Shown in pieces: positions 1 through 6,831 of a stretch of 9,806 bases of DNA (the stretch's first letter is position 1; the number at the start of each line of letters is the position of its first letter). The stretch is taken from the NCBI GenBank assembly GCA_016872125.1, contig VHBD01000042.1, forward strand, positions 1 through 9,806, read 5' to 3'. The notes under the pieces are model-generated. The model was not told the DNA's origin. It saw nothing but the letters and a program-made list of their open reading frames with translations, and made no database searches. The position numbers and the translations under genes were made by a program. The stretch comes from Sphingomonadales bacterium. GTDB lineage: Bacteria > Bacteroidota > Bacteroidia > UBA7662.

Positions 1-137
1 ATTTGGGGGATTGGATCACCCACTTTACCTACGGGCGCTTCGAAAACGGCCAACTTGACCTGCTCACCTATCCTGAGCATCAACCCACTGGCCACGGACG
101 TCATCATCAACAACCCTCCATCACCCAGGCAACCTAA
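1..137 (+). CDS. C-terminal end of a probable UDP-2,3-diacylglucosamine pyrophosphatase-like metallophosphoesterase (5' truncated)
   Basis: Only the last 44 codons are present, read from the codon at position 3 to the TAA at 135-137. The visible tail begins LGDWITHFTYGRFENGQ and continues with LDLLTYPEHQ. A Gly-Asp-Trp, then an aromatic-rich strand, then a strand of the form 'F-x-N/D-G-x-L-x-L' is how the LpxH-like metallophosphoesterases of Bacteroidota usually end. Those enzymes cleave UDP-2,3-diacylglucosamine to lipid X in lipid A synthesis at the inner face of the cytoplasmic membrane. None of the catalytic Asp/His/Asn motifs lie inside the window, so the call rests on the tail alone. 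The last 20 residues are rich in His and Gln (H-Q-P-T-G-H-G-R-H-H-Q-Q) and look like an unstructured extension. The stop is 5 bases before prfA, which suggests translational coupling or one transcript. Another metallophosphoesterase type is possible. Confidence 0.5.
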   Translation, partial: LGDWITHFTYGRFENGQLDLLTYPEHQPTGHGRHHQQPSITQAT

Positions 138-142
138 GCGTT

Positions 143-1213
143 ATGCTCGATCAACTTGCTCCTCTGGAAGCACGATTCGCGGAATTGGAAAGGTTGCTGC
201 AGGACCCCGCTGTCTTTGCGGATTCTTCCAAGATGGCTTCGCTCAACAAAGAATACAGCCGTCTTCAGAAAATCATGGATGTTGCCAACCGTTACCGGCA
301 TACCCTCAAGCGGGTCGAAGAAGGCCGTGCTTTCCTTCAAGAAAACCAAGATCCGGAATGGGCCGAAATGGGTAAACAAGAGCTGGCGGAAGCAGAAGCC
401 ATCTTGCCCGTTTGCAGTGAGGAACTTAAATGGTTGCTCATCCCCAAAGACCCGGAGGACCACAAAGATGTATACCTCGAAATCAGGGCAGGGACCGGGG
501 GCGATGAGGCCAGCATTTTTGCAGGGGATTTGGCCCGAATGTACCAACGCTTTTGCGAAGGGCAGGGTTGGAAAGTCGAATTGCAGGATTCTAGCGAAGG
601 GACCATGGGTGGATTCAAGGAAATCATTTACCGTGTAAGCGGCGACGAAGTTTACGGAACCTTGAAGTTTGAATCCGGGGTACACCGAGTGCAACGTATC
701 CCCGTGACCGAGACCCAAGGTCGGGTCCACACTTCGGCGGCCACGGTAGCGGTCATGCCCGAAGCCGAAGAAATAGACGTGATCATTAACCCCGCGGATA
801 TTGAATTGCAAACCGCCAGATCCGGAGGTGCCGGAGGGCAAAATGTAAACAAGGTCGAAACCAAAGTCATGCTGACCCACAAACCCACAGGGATTGTCGT
901 GACCTGCCAGGTGGAACGATCTCAATTGGCGAACCGAATGAGGGCCATGGAAATGCTGAGGACCAAGCTCTACGAAGTTCAGAAAATGAAAGCCGATGCC
1001 GAAGAAGCGGGCAAGCGCAAGTCCATGGTATCCACCGGCGATCGATCTGCCAAAATCCGAACTTATAATTTCCCCCAAAGCCGGGTGACCGATCATCGCA
1101 TTGGAATAACGGTATATTCCTTGGATCAATTCATGGATGGCGATATTCAAGATATGATTAACGCCCTCAAAATGGCCGAAAACACGGAACGACTCGCCGG
1201 ACTTAATTCCTAA
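143..1213 (+). CDS. prfA: Peptide chain release factor 1 (RF1)
   Basis: Full-length RF1 of 356 residues (E. coli RF1 has 360). It reads UAA and UAG stop codons in the ribosomal A site and triggers hydrolysis of the finished peptide from the P-site tRNA. The N-terminal helical domain spans roughly residues 1-100. The signature GTGGDEASIFAGDL opens domain 2. The stop-codon-reading tripeptide is Pro187-Val188-Thr189, of the RF1 'PxT' class and not the RF2 'SPF' class. The catalytic GGQ is Gly231-Gly232-Gln233, within RSGGAGGQNVNKVET, and its Gln is the usual target of PrmC methylation. The GDRSAKIRTYNFPQSRVTDHRIG block is typical of class I factors. The ATG at 143 gives the expected N-terminus. 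No Shine-Dalgarno sequence precedes it, as is usual in Bacteroidota. It lies 5 bases after the upstream stop codon, so it is probably cotranscribed with that gene. A minus-strand open frame covers the whole gene but is a codon-bias shadow. Confidence 0.97.
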   Translation: MLDQLAPLEARFAELERLLQDPAVFADSSKMASLNKEYSRLQKIMDVANRYRHTLKRVEEGRAFLQENQDPEWAEMGKQELAEAEAILPVCSEELKWLLIPKDPEDHKDVYLEIRAGTGGDEASIFAGDLARMYQRFCEGQGWKVELQDSSEGTMGGFKEIIYRVSGDEVYGTLKFESGVHRVQRIPVTETQGRVHTSAATVAVMPEAEEIDVIINPADIELQTARSGGAGGQNVNKVETKVMLTHKPTGIVVTCQVERSQLANRMRAMEMLRTKLYEVQKMKADAEEAGKRKSMVSTGDRSAKIRTYNFPQSRVTDHRIGITVYSLDQFMDGDIQDMINALKMAENTERLAGLNS

Positions 1214-1290
1214 AACCAAGACTACCTTAGGCTCTAGTCCACGCCCTCTCCATCCCATAGCCCCCTAACCCTTAATTTTCCAGAATTCCC

Positions 1291-3318
1291 ATGCCGATTT
1301 ATCAATCTGAATTTGATCGTTCGGTTATCGCCCACCTCAAAGGCCTGGTCATGGATGCTACCCGGGCAGCAAATTCCGGTCATCCCGGGGGGGCGTTTTC
1401 CTCTTGTGATTTTGCGGCCTTGTTGTGGATGGAGTATCTGTGTTATGCGCCGCAATATCCACGCTGGCCGTCCAGAGATCGTTTTGTGTTATCCGCAGGG
1501 CATGAATCCATGCTGCTCTATTCCCTTTTGCATATGGCGGGCATGTTGCCCATGGACGAAATCAAACGTTTTCGTCAATTGGGTAGCCTCACCCCCGGCC
1601 ACCCCGAAAATCATCTCACCCCCGGGGTGGAGGCCACCACCGGGCCTCTGGGTCAAGGTGTGGCGATGGCTGTGGGCATGAGCGTGGCGGCATTGCAGGA
1701 ACAGGCTAGGCAACAGCGTGAGGAAACAACAACTTTGCATCGTTTACCCAAGGTCTGGGTTTTGGCCGGCGATGGTGACCTTCAAGAAGATGTGGCCCTG
1801 GGGGCTTGCCAACTTGCGGGGCATTGGGCCTTGCACAATTTGATCTTGTATTACGACAAAAACGATATCCAAATATCGGGGGCGGTGAATCGGGTCAGTT
1901 CCCTGGACTTCAAGGCGCATTTTGAATCCATGCAATGGGAAGTTATGGAGGTAGATGGGCACGACCATGCCCAATTACGGGCCGCCATGGATCGCGCCAT
2001 GGAAAAAGGCCGTGACAAGCCCCTCTTGATCATCGGTCAAAGCGTCATGGCCAAAGGAGCCGCCACAATGGAAGGTTTGGCCAAAACCCATGGCGAACCC
2101 CTCCCTGCAGAAGAAATTGCGGCCACCAAAAAAGCCTTGGGTCTGAATCCGCAAGCTCAATTCACCGTGGCCGAGGAACTGTACCCGTATTTCAACCGCA
2201 ATCTGAACACCTTCCATGCGCAGGCTGAAGCATCCATTCGTAACACAACTAAGCAAACGGTGCAGAGTACGCTGCCAGGCATCAACGAATGGCCAACCTA
2301 CACCAACCATCAAATGTTGGCCACCAGAGTTGCCTTCGGTCAAGCCTTAGAACTTATGGGCCGAACCATGCTTGGGCTTACCGGAGGTTCTGCCGACTTG
2401 GAACCCTCCAACAACACAGGGGCCTTTGCCAAAGCTGTGGGAGAGTTCGCCGCGCATGATCGCGGTGGCAGAAACCTGGCATTTGGGGTTAGAGAATTCC
2501 CGATGGCTGCTATTTTGAACGGGATTGCCTTGTATTCACCTGATGCCAAAGCCTTTGGCGCAACTTTCTTGACCTTCTCGGATTATATGCGCAATGCCAT
2601 TCGGATGAGTGCCATTCAGAAAATTCCGGTGCTGCATGTTTTCACCCATGATTCTATTTTCCTTGGCGAAGACGGACCAACCCATCAATCAATCGAGCAT
2701 GTGATGTCCTTGCGTTTGATTCCGGATTTGTGGGTCATGCGCCCAGCCGATTCTCGAGAAACCCAGGCCTGCTTGCGGATTTGGGCGGCCCAACCTCATC
2801 AACCGGTGGTACTCGCCTTGACCCGTCAAAATGTGCCAACGCTTGAATGCACCGATACCGACACCCAAACCCTGGACGCCATGGTATCCCGAGGTGCTTA
2901 CTTGGCCTGGCATGCTCCAGGGGATAGCTTGGAGATTGCTCCGCTATACGGTTATGCTTCGGGATCGGAGGTCCACGTTTTGATTCAAGCAGCGCAAGCG
3001 ATCCATGATGGCGAACCTGCAGGCTTGCGTCGCGAAATCCGTATCTTCTCGCTGCCCTGTTGGGAATGCCTAGAAATGCAAGATGAAGCTTATTACGCCA
3101 GCATCATGGGGCCGGATCATGCGCTTAGGGTATCTGTGGAGGCAGGGGTCACCGCGGGATGGTCCAAATTTACCGGCAGACATGGCTTGAACATCGGAGT
3201 GGATTGCTTTGGTTACTCCGCCCCAGGTCCTGATTTGGCAGAACACTTTGGTCTTACGGCCACGCAAGTGAAGGAGCGTATTCTTCATTGGATCTACCCC
3301 GAATCCACAAAGGAATGA
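1291..3318 (+). CDS. tkt: Transketolase (thiamine diphosphate dependent)
   Basis: Single-chain transketolase of 675 residues, the normal size. It moves two-carbon ketol units between sugar phosphates in the cytoplasmic non-oxidative pentose phosphate pathway. The pyrimidine-binding and PP-binding halves and the C-terminal domain follow in the usual order. Visible key residues are His31 in NSGHPGG, His71 in SAGHES, His104 in TPGHPE, and the TGPLGQGVA segment. The ThDP/Mg motif starts at Gly160-Asp161-Gly162 and ends near YDKND. The catalytic Glu402 is in GVREFPM. His453 is in THDS and His465 in GEDGPTHQ. Two positions differ from the E. coli-type enzyme. The ThDP motif reads E-D at 166-167 where E-G is usual, and H71 is followed by Glu rather than Gly. 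This may mark a separate subfamily, not loss of function, because all catalytic residues are kept. The gene ends in TGA. A 77-base gap separates it from prfA; the gap holds a poor -7-like TAATTTTC at 1273-1280 and no convincing promoter. Confidence 0.95.
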   Translation: MPIYQSEFDRSVIAHLKGLVMDATRAANSGHPGGAFSSCDFAALLWMEYLCYAPQYPRWPSRDRFVLSAGHESMLLYSLLHMAGMLPMDEIKRFRQLGSLTPGHPENHLTPGVEATTGPLGQGVAMAVGMSVAALQEQARQQREETTTLHRLPKVWVLAGDGDLQEDVALGACQLAGHWALHNLILYYDKNDIQISGAVNRVSSLDFKAHFESMQWEVMEVDGHDHAQLRAAMDRAMEKGRDKPLLIIGQSVMAKGAATMEGLAKTHGEPLPAEEIAATKKALGLNPQAQFTVAEELYPYFNRNLNTFHAQAEASIRNTTKQTVQSTLPGINEWPTYTNHQMLATRVAFGQALELMGRTMLGLTGGSADLEPSNNTGAFAKAVGEFAAHDRGGRNLAFGVREFPMAAILNGIALYSPDAKAFGATFLTFSDYMRNAIRMSAIQKIPVLHVFTHDSIFLGEDGPTHQSIEHVMSLRLIPDLWVMRPADSRETQACLRIWAAQPHQPVVLALTRQNVPTLECTDTDTQTLDAMVSRGAYLAWHAPGDSLEIAPLYGYASGSEVHVLIQAAQAIHDGEPAGLRREIRIFSLPCWECLEMQDEAYYASIMGPDHALRVSVEAGVTAGWSKFTGRHGLNIGVDCFGYSAPGPDLAEHFGLTATQVKERILHWIYPESTKE

Positions 3319-3352
3319 GCTATTAAATCGGGACGAATTCAAAAACGATATT

Positions 3353-4714
3353 ATGAGAACAACAATTAGCAAAAAATACCTTTCTGGGTACCTCCTTTCT
3401 TTCTCCGGATACTTCCTTTTGGCATTGATCGCAATCGGTGTTACAGAATTGCGCGCTCAATCCAATCCTTCACCCGGTAGAGCCCAATCCAAAGCGATTT
3501 GGATAACTGGAGCGACCATCCATGATGGCGTGAAGGCACCGTACCCCGGATTGGTGGGCTTCAGTAACGGGCGCATTCATTACGTGGGCAGCGGAGCTGA
3601 AATTCGCCTTGATCCCAGTAATTCAGAAATCATCAATGCTTCAGGGCAGCATTTGTACCCTGGCTTTATTGCTCCGCATACCCTACTTGGCTTGTACGAA
3701 ATCGAAGCAGTCCGCGCGACCCGGGATCATACCGAGACGGGCAGCCTCAATCCCCAAGTGCATGCCCTCATTGCTTACAATACCGATTCAAGAATCGTAC
3801 CCACGGTCCGGAATCACGGGGTTCTGCTCGCTCAAATTGCGCCGGAAGGCGGGCTCATTTCCGGTCGCTCGGCCGTGGTGCAGCTTGATGCCTGGAATTG
3901 GGAAGATGCTTGCGTTAAGCCTCAGGATGGGCTCTTTTTCAATTGGCCTTCAATGACCAACCAAAGCGGTAGGCAAGCCCCTTCCACCGAAGAGCAAGAA
4001 AAATCAAGGAGGCAGACCTTGGATCAGCTGCGTCAATACCTGAACGAGGCCCGCGACTACCATAGGGCCAACCCCAGCACGACCAAGACCAAGGCCTCTC
4101 CGGTGAACCTCAAATTAGCCGCAGCTGCAGGCCTCTGGAATGGAAGCACCAAGGTCTTTGTGCGGGTTTCCGAGGCCAAAGGCATGATTGCTGCGGTGGA
4201 ATTCTTCAAGGCATGGAACCTCAAGCCCGTCTTGGTCGGCGCCGAAGAGGCGGATCTCTTGGTGGACTGGCTGGCCAAAGAAAAAATTGATCTGGTCTTG
4301 GGCAAGGTTCATCGCTTGCCCAATCGCGATGGGGACCCGGTATATGCCGCCTACACCCTGCCTGCCGAACTCGCCAAAGCAGGGGTGCGCTTCTGCTACA
4401 GCATGGACGGGGCTTGGAACCAGCGGAATCTGCCTTATCAAGCAGGGCATGCGGTCGGTTTTGGGTTGGATACCCTGCGGGCATTGCAGGCCCTAACCCT
4501 GGATGCCGCCAAAATTTTGGGCATTGACGATCGCTACGGAAGCATCGAAGAAGGCAAAAGTGCAACCTTATTCCTTTCCGAAGGAGACGCAATGGACATG
4601 CGGGGGAATCGCCCAACCCATGCCTTCGTGGACGGCAGACGAGTCAATTTGGACGACAAGCAAAAGGTCTTGTACCGCAAATTCAGCGAGAAATACGATA
4701 TCCCCGCCAAATAA
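3353..4714 (+). CDS. Secreted amidohydrolase-fold protein, imidazolonepropionase-like, with a degenerate metal site
   Basis: 453 residues. The N-terminus is a signal peptide: Lys7-Lys8, a hydrophobic core at about 13-30, and a likely cut after LRA (residue 35), so the protein is probably periplasmic. After it comes the amidohydrolase small beta domain (IWITGATIHDG, about 49-59). LYPGFIAPHTLLGL (about 101-114) stands where active members have PGxIDxHxH. The C-terminal part includes YSMDGAWNQRNLPYQAG (Asp352 near the usual metal-ligand Asp), LTLDAAKILGIDDRYGSIEEGKSATLFL and a closing beta segment, all typical of the imidazolonepropionase/dipeptidase-like branch. At the first motif only His109 remains, and the second His of HxH is Leu111. 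The same motif loss occurs in Bacteroidota paralogs as I recall them, so this looks like a family trait and not a mutation. Substrate unknown. The ATG at 3353 lies 34 bases after tkt with no Shine-Dalgarno sequence, so read-through from tkt is plausible. The stretch at about 205-240 is charged and low in complexity. Confidence 0.82.
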   Translation: MRTTISKKYLSGYLLSFSGYFLLALIAIGVTELRAQSNPSPGRAQSKAIWITGATIHDGVKAPYPGLVGFSNGRIHYVGSGAEIRLDPSNSEIINASGQHLYPGFIAPHTLLGLYEIEAVRATRDHTETGSLNPQVHALIAYNTDSRIVPTVRNHGVLLAQIAPEGGLISGRSAVVQLDAWNWEDACVKPQDGLFFNWPSMTNQSGRQAPSTEEQEKSRRQTLDQLRQYLNEARDYHRANPSTTKTKASPVNLKLAAAAGLWNGSTKVFVRVSEAKGMIAAVEFFKAWNLKPVLVGAEEADLLVDWLAKEKIDLVLGKVHRLPNRDGDPVYAAYTLPAELAKAGVRFCYSMDGAWNQRNLPYQAGHAVGFGLDTLRALQALTLDAAKILGIDDRYGSIEEGKSATLFLSEGDAMDMRGNRPTHAFVDGRRVNLDDKQKVLYRKFSEKYDIPAK

Positions 4715-4721
4715 GGCAACC

Positions 4722-4750
4722 CACCGCGGAGGCTTTAGAAGCAGGCGGTG
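4722..4750. terminator. Possible weak bidirectional terminator between convergent genes
   Basis: The 45-base gap between the amidohydrolase stop and the bacilliredoxin stop contains an imperfect hairpin. Outer arms are CACCGC (4722-4727) and GCGGTG (4745-4750). Inner arms are GCTT (4732-4735) and AAGC (4739-4742) around a TAG loop, with an unequal internal bulge. There is no U-tract on either strand, so the terminator role is inferred mainly from the position between convergent genes. Confidence 0.3.
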
Positions 4751-4759
4751 AGGGGCTGT

Positions 4760-5176
4760 TTAGGCGACTTCTTCGAACATGGTGGATAGGCGTGCGGCAA
4801 TCTGATCAGCGCTTTGGCCTTCGATACCATTGCGCTCGATGAGATGCAGCAGTTGACCTCCTTTGAAAAGGGCAATGCAGGGAGAGGAGGGAGGGTAAGG
4901 CAGGAAATGGGTTCGCATTTCGTCCACGGCATCCGTTTCCATTCCGGCAAAGACGGTGACCTTGGCGCTGGGGGCTTGAGGATGTTCCAAGGCTTTGCGC
5001 ACCCCGGGCCGTGCATTGGATGCCGCACAACCGCAGACAGAATTCACGACAACAAGAGCGAGGTCATCCTTCCGGTTGACGAAGGACTGTACGTCTTCGG
5101 GGGTTTTGAGTTCTTCGAAGCCAAGATCAGTTAACTCACGGCGCATGGGCGCCACCATAAATTCAGGATAAGGCAT
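4760..5176 (-). CDS. Bacilliredoxin (BrxA/BrxB, YphP/YqiW family)
   Basis: 138 residues, close to the roughly 144 of the Bacillus proteins. This thioredoxin-fold family removes bacillithiol or related thiols from oxidised cytoplasmic proteins (de-bacillithiolation) and also has weak disulfide isomerase activity. The active site is Cys48-Gly49-Cys50 within VVNSVCGCAASNARPG, which is the family signature; Cys48 would be the attacking thiol. Further family features are the N-terminal MPYPEFMVAPMRREL, VFAGMETDAVDEMR in the middle, and the SPCIALFKGGQLLHLIER strand near the C-terminus. The frame stays open 32 codons upstream to another ATG at 5272. The start at 5176 is chosen because MPYPEF is where family members begin, and because the longer form would use up the divergent promoter region. 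The gene is convergent with the amidohydrolase and divergent from ahcY. Which of the two paralogs (BrxA or BrxB) it matches cannot be decided here. Confidence 0.9.
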   Translation of the reverse strand: MPYPEFMVAPMRRELTDLGFEELKTPEDVQSFVNRKDDLALVVVNSVCGCAASNARPGVRKALEHPQAPSAKVTVFAGMETDAVDEMRTHFLPYPPSSPCIALFKGGQLLHLIERNGIEGQSADQIAARLSTMFEEVA

Positions 5177-5200
5177 ATCGTTTGGTTTGTTGGTAAGAAG

Positions 5201-5208
5201 CAAATTTC
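5201..5208 (-). promoter_or_regulatory. Candidate -7 element for the bacilliredoxin gene
   Basis: On the minus strand this reads GAAATTTG, matching the Bacteroidota -7 consensus TAnnTTTG at five of six fixed bases. It lies 24 bases upstream of the chosen ATG, a sensible distance for a short leader. No TTG/TTTG -33 partner is visible at the usual spacing, so the call is weak. Confidence 0.3.
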
Positions 5209-5276
5209 GTGCCAAGAATTTATTTCCTTTCTTCGTCGGCAAGGCGAAATTAACCCCTGATACCCCCGCCATCGCT

Positions 5277-5284
5277 TATATTTG
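5277..5284 (+). promoter_or_regulatory. Probable Bacteroidota-type -7 promoter element of ahcY
   Basis: TATATTTG matches the TAnnTTTG consensus recognised by the primary sigma factor of Bacteroidota at every fixed base. It lies 29 bases before the ahcY ATG, which predicts a leader of about 20 bases. No clear -33 TTTG is seen upstream. The region lies between divergent genes, so a plus-strand promoter is required somewhere here. Confidence 0.6.
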
Positions 5285-5313
5285 CGCCCCAAACCTAAAA
5301 TCTCTCACCTTCA

Positions 5314-6621
5314 ATGGAAACCGCAGTGAACAATTACCAAGTCAAAGACATCAAGCTGGCCGAATGGGGTCGCAAAGAAATTCGCCTGGCCGAGGCCGAA
5401 ATGCCCGGTTTGATGGCCATCCGTGAAGAATATGGACCTCAACAACCCCTCAAAGGCGCACGCATTGCCGGCTGTCTTCATATGACCATCCAAACCGCTG
5501 TCCTTATCGAAACCCTCAAGGCCTTGGGCGCTGAGGTCAGCTGGTCCTCTTGCAATATTTTTTCGACCCAAGACCACGCTGCCGCCGCGATTGCTGCGGC
5601 CGGAATCCCGGTCTATGCTTGGAAGGGGATGACCGAAGAAGAATACGAGTGGTGCATTGAGCAGACCCTTCATGCTTTTGATGGAGGACTGCCCCTCAAT
5701 ATGATTTTGGATGATGGGGGTGACCTCACCAACGTGGTCCTGGATCGTTATCCCGAAATTGCCGCCAGCGTCAAGGGGATCTCCGAAGAAACCACGACCG
5801 GAGTGGCTCGGTTGTACCAACGCATGCGCAAAGGAACCCTACCCGTTCCTGCAATCAACGTCAACGACTCCGTGACCAAATCCAAATTTGATAACAAATA
5901 CGGTTGCCGTGAATCCGCCGTGGACGCCATCCGTCGCGCCACCGATATCATGATGGCCGGCAAGGTTGCGGTGGTTTGCGGTTACGGCGATGTCGGTAAA
6001 GGAACTGCCGAAAGTCTGCGCGGATCAGGCGCCAGGGTTATTGTTACCGAAATTGATCCTATTTGCGCCTTGCAAGCCGCCATGGACGGTTACATGGTCA
6101 AGAGGCTCGATACGGTCATCGACCAAGTGGATATCGTCGTCACAGCCACGGGAAATTGTAACATCGTGAGCGAGAAGCATTTCCGTCGCATGAAAGACAA
6201 AACTATTGTTTGCAACATAGGACACTTTGACAACGAAATCGACATGGCCTGGTTGAATTCCAACTTCGGGCATACCAAGTATGTGGTCAAGCCTCAAGTG
6301 GATGTTTATGAAATTGAAGGTCGAGAAATTATCATCCTTGCCGAAGGCCGTTTGGTGAATCTGGGATGCGCTATGGGGCACCCAAGTTTCGTGATGTCCA
6401 ATTCATTCACCAACCAAACCTTGGCCCAAATCGAATTATGGAAGAACGAAGGCCTGTACACCAACCAAGTCTATGTATTGCCCAAACACCTCGACGAGAA
6501 AGTGGCCGCCCTTCACCTGTCCAAGGTTGGAGCAGAACTTGAGGTATTGAACCAAGAACAAGCCGATTATATTGGTGTTGGCCTCAACGGTCCTTTCAAA
6601 ACAGAGATGTACCGGTATTAG
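5314..6621 (+). CDS. ahcY: Adenosylhomocysteinase (S-adenosyl-L-homocysteine hydrolase)
   Basis: 435 residues, the length of the short (animal-like) form without the roughly 40-residue insert seen in many bacterial enzymes. It reversibly splits SAH into homocysteine and adenosine using tightly bound NAD, relieving product inhibition of methyltransferases in the cytoplasm. The substrate domain carries HMTIQTAVLIETL and Asp134 in MILDDGGDLTN. It also carries Glu159 in GISEETTTG and the Lys189/Asp193/Asn194/Cys198 set in NDSVTKSKFDNKYGC. Each of these sits three places on from the human catalytic residues. The NAD Rossmann motif is GYGDVGKG at 223-230. GHFDNEIDM and the NAD-contacting C-terminus PFKTEMYRY (Lys429, Tyr433) are intact. 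The ATG at 5314 gives a normal N-terminus; the leader CTCTCACCTTCA has no Shine-Dalgarno sequence. The gene stands alone with its own promoter and a strong terminator, and ends in TAG. Confidence 0.97.
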   Translation: METAVNNYQVKDIKLAEWGRKEIRLAEAEMPGLMAIREEYGPQQPLKGARIAGCLHMTIQTAVLIETLKALGAEVSWSSCNIFSTQDHAAAAIAAAGIPVYAWKGMTEEEYEWCIEQTLHAFDGGLPLNMILDDGGDLTNVVLDRYPEIAASVKGISEETTTGVARLYQRMRKGTLPVPAINVNDSVTKSKFDNKYGCRESAVDAIRRATDIMMAGKVAVVCGYGDVGKGTAESLRGSGARVIVTEIDPICALQAAMDGYMVKRLDTVIDQVDIVVTATGNCNIVSEKHFRRMKDKTIVCNIGHFDNEIDMAWLNSNFGHTKYVVKPQVDVYEIEGREIIILAEGRLVNLGCAMGHPSFVMSNSFTNQTLAQIELWKNEGLYTNQVYVLPKHLDEKVAALHLSKVGAELEVLNQEQADYIGVGLNGPFKTEMYRY

Positions 6622-6646
6622 GATTGAATCCAAAAGTGGGTTCCTT

Positions 6647-6682
6647 AACAAAAAGGGCTGCCTATAGGCAGCCCTTTTTGTT
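6647..6682. terminator. Perfect bidirectional intrinsic terminator shared by ahcY and tRNA-Gln
   Basis: A 16-bp perfect inverted repeat (arms 6647-6662 and 6667-6682) encloses the 4-base loop TATA. The core is GGGCTGCC/GGCAGCCC flanked by A5 on the left and T5 on the right, so either strand gives a GC stem followed by a U-run. On the plus strand it ends ahcY, 25 bases after its stop. On the minus strand the first arm base is immediately next to the encoded CCA end of the tRNA gene. Confidence 0.93.
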
Positions 6683-6758
6683 TGGTTGGCCGACTAGGTC
6701 TCGAACCTAGACTCTTCTGAACCAAAATCAGACGTGTTGCCAATTACACCATCGGCCA
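6683..6758 (-). tRNA. tRNA-Gln (anticodon UUG), CCA end encoded
   Basis: The minus strand folds into a complete cloverleaf. The acceptor stem is TGGCCGA with TCGGCCA (7 bp). A 4-bp D-stem GTGT/ACAC closes the loop AATTGGCA. The anticodon stem TCTGA/TCAGA has the loop TTTTGGT, placing anticodon TTG at 6725-6723. The variable loop is AGAGT, and the T-arm is CTAGG/CCTAG around TTCGAGA. All stems are fully Watson-Crick. The discriminator base is A (6686), followed by a genome-encoded CCA (6685-6683). The U1-A72 first pair and the UUG anticodon fit bacterial tRNA-Gln. It reads CAA, and CAG by wobble. Upstream lies a good -7 box, and downstream the shared terminator begins with no spacer. Confidence 0.97.
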
Positions 6759-6789
6759 ATAAATAGCGCCCTAGGGCCCAACCAAAGGG

Positions 6790-6797
6790 CAAATATA
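6790..6797 (-). promoter_or_regulatory. Probable -7 promoter element of the tRNA-Gln gene
   Basis: On the minus strand this reads TATATTTG, a full match to the Bacteroidota TAnnTTTG element and identical to the octamer before ahcY. It ends 31 bases before the tRNA 5' end, so the 5' leader would be about 25 bases and would be removed by RNase P. No clear -33 box is visible upstream. Confidence 0.6.
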
Positions 6798-6831
6798 GCC
6801 CGATTCGAGGCATTTATGCCTATTTTCGGGC
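6798..6831. repeat. Interrupted inverted repeat between the divergent tRNA-Gln and DUF2723 genes
   Basis: Outer arms GCCCGA (6798-6803) and TCGGGC (6826-6831) enclose inner arms AGGCAT (6808-6813) and ATGCCT (6816-6821). The two-base loop is TT, and each side has a four-base internal loop. The repeat begins directly beside the tRNA -7 box and ends 14 bases before the DUF2723 ATG. It could be an operator, a leader hairpin or chance. A poor -7-like TATTTTCG (6821-6828) for the plus-strand gene overlaps its right arm. Confidence 0.5.

Noticed and set aside
55..375. A plus-strand 106-codon frame overlapping the prfA start
   Set aside because: It overlaps prfA in another frame and also overlaps the end of the upstream gene. 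Its composition (many Pro, Arg, Ser, Cys) is that of a frame shadow.
134..1258. A 374-codon open frame on the minus strand covering all of prfA
   Set aside because: It is the complement of a strongly supported RF1 gene. Its translation is rich in Phe, His and Gly with no recognisable domain, as expected from reading the opposite strand of a codon-biased gene.
1214..1290. Possible promoter or riboswitch between prfA and tkt
   Set aside because: Only a one-mismatch -7-like TAATTTTC is present, just 10 bases before the ATG, which is too close for a normal leader. No stable structure is evident in the 77 bases.
5177..5272. Possible 32-residue N-terminal extension of the bacilliredoxin
   Set aside because: The extension has no similarity to the family, would leave only 41 bases before ahcY, and would swallow the likely minus-strand promoter. 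The MPYPEF start matches the family.
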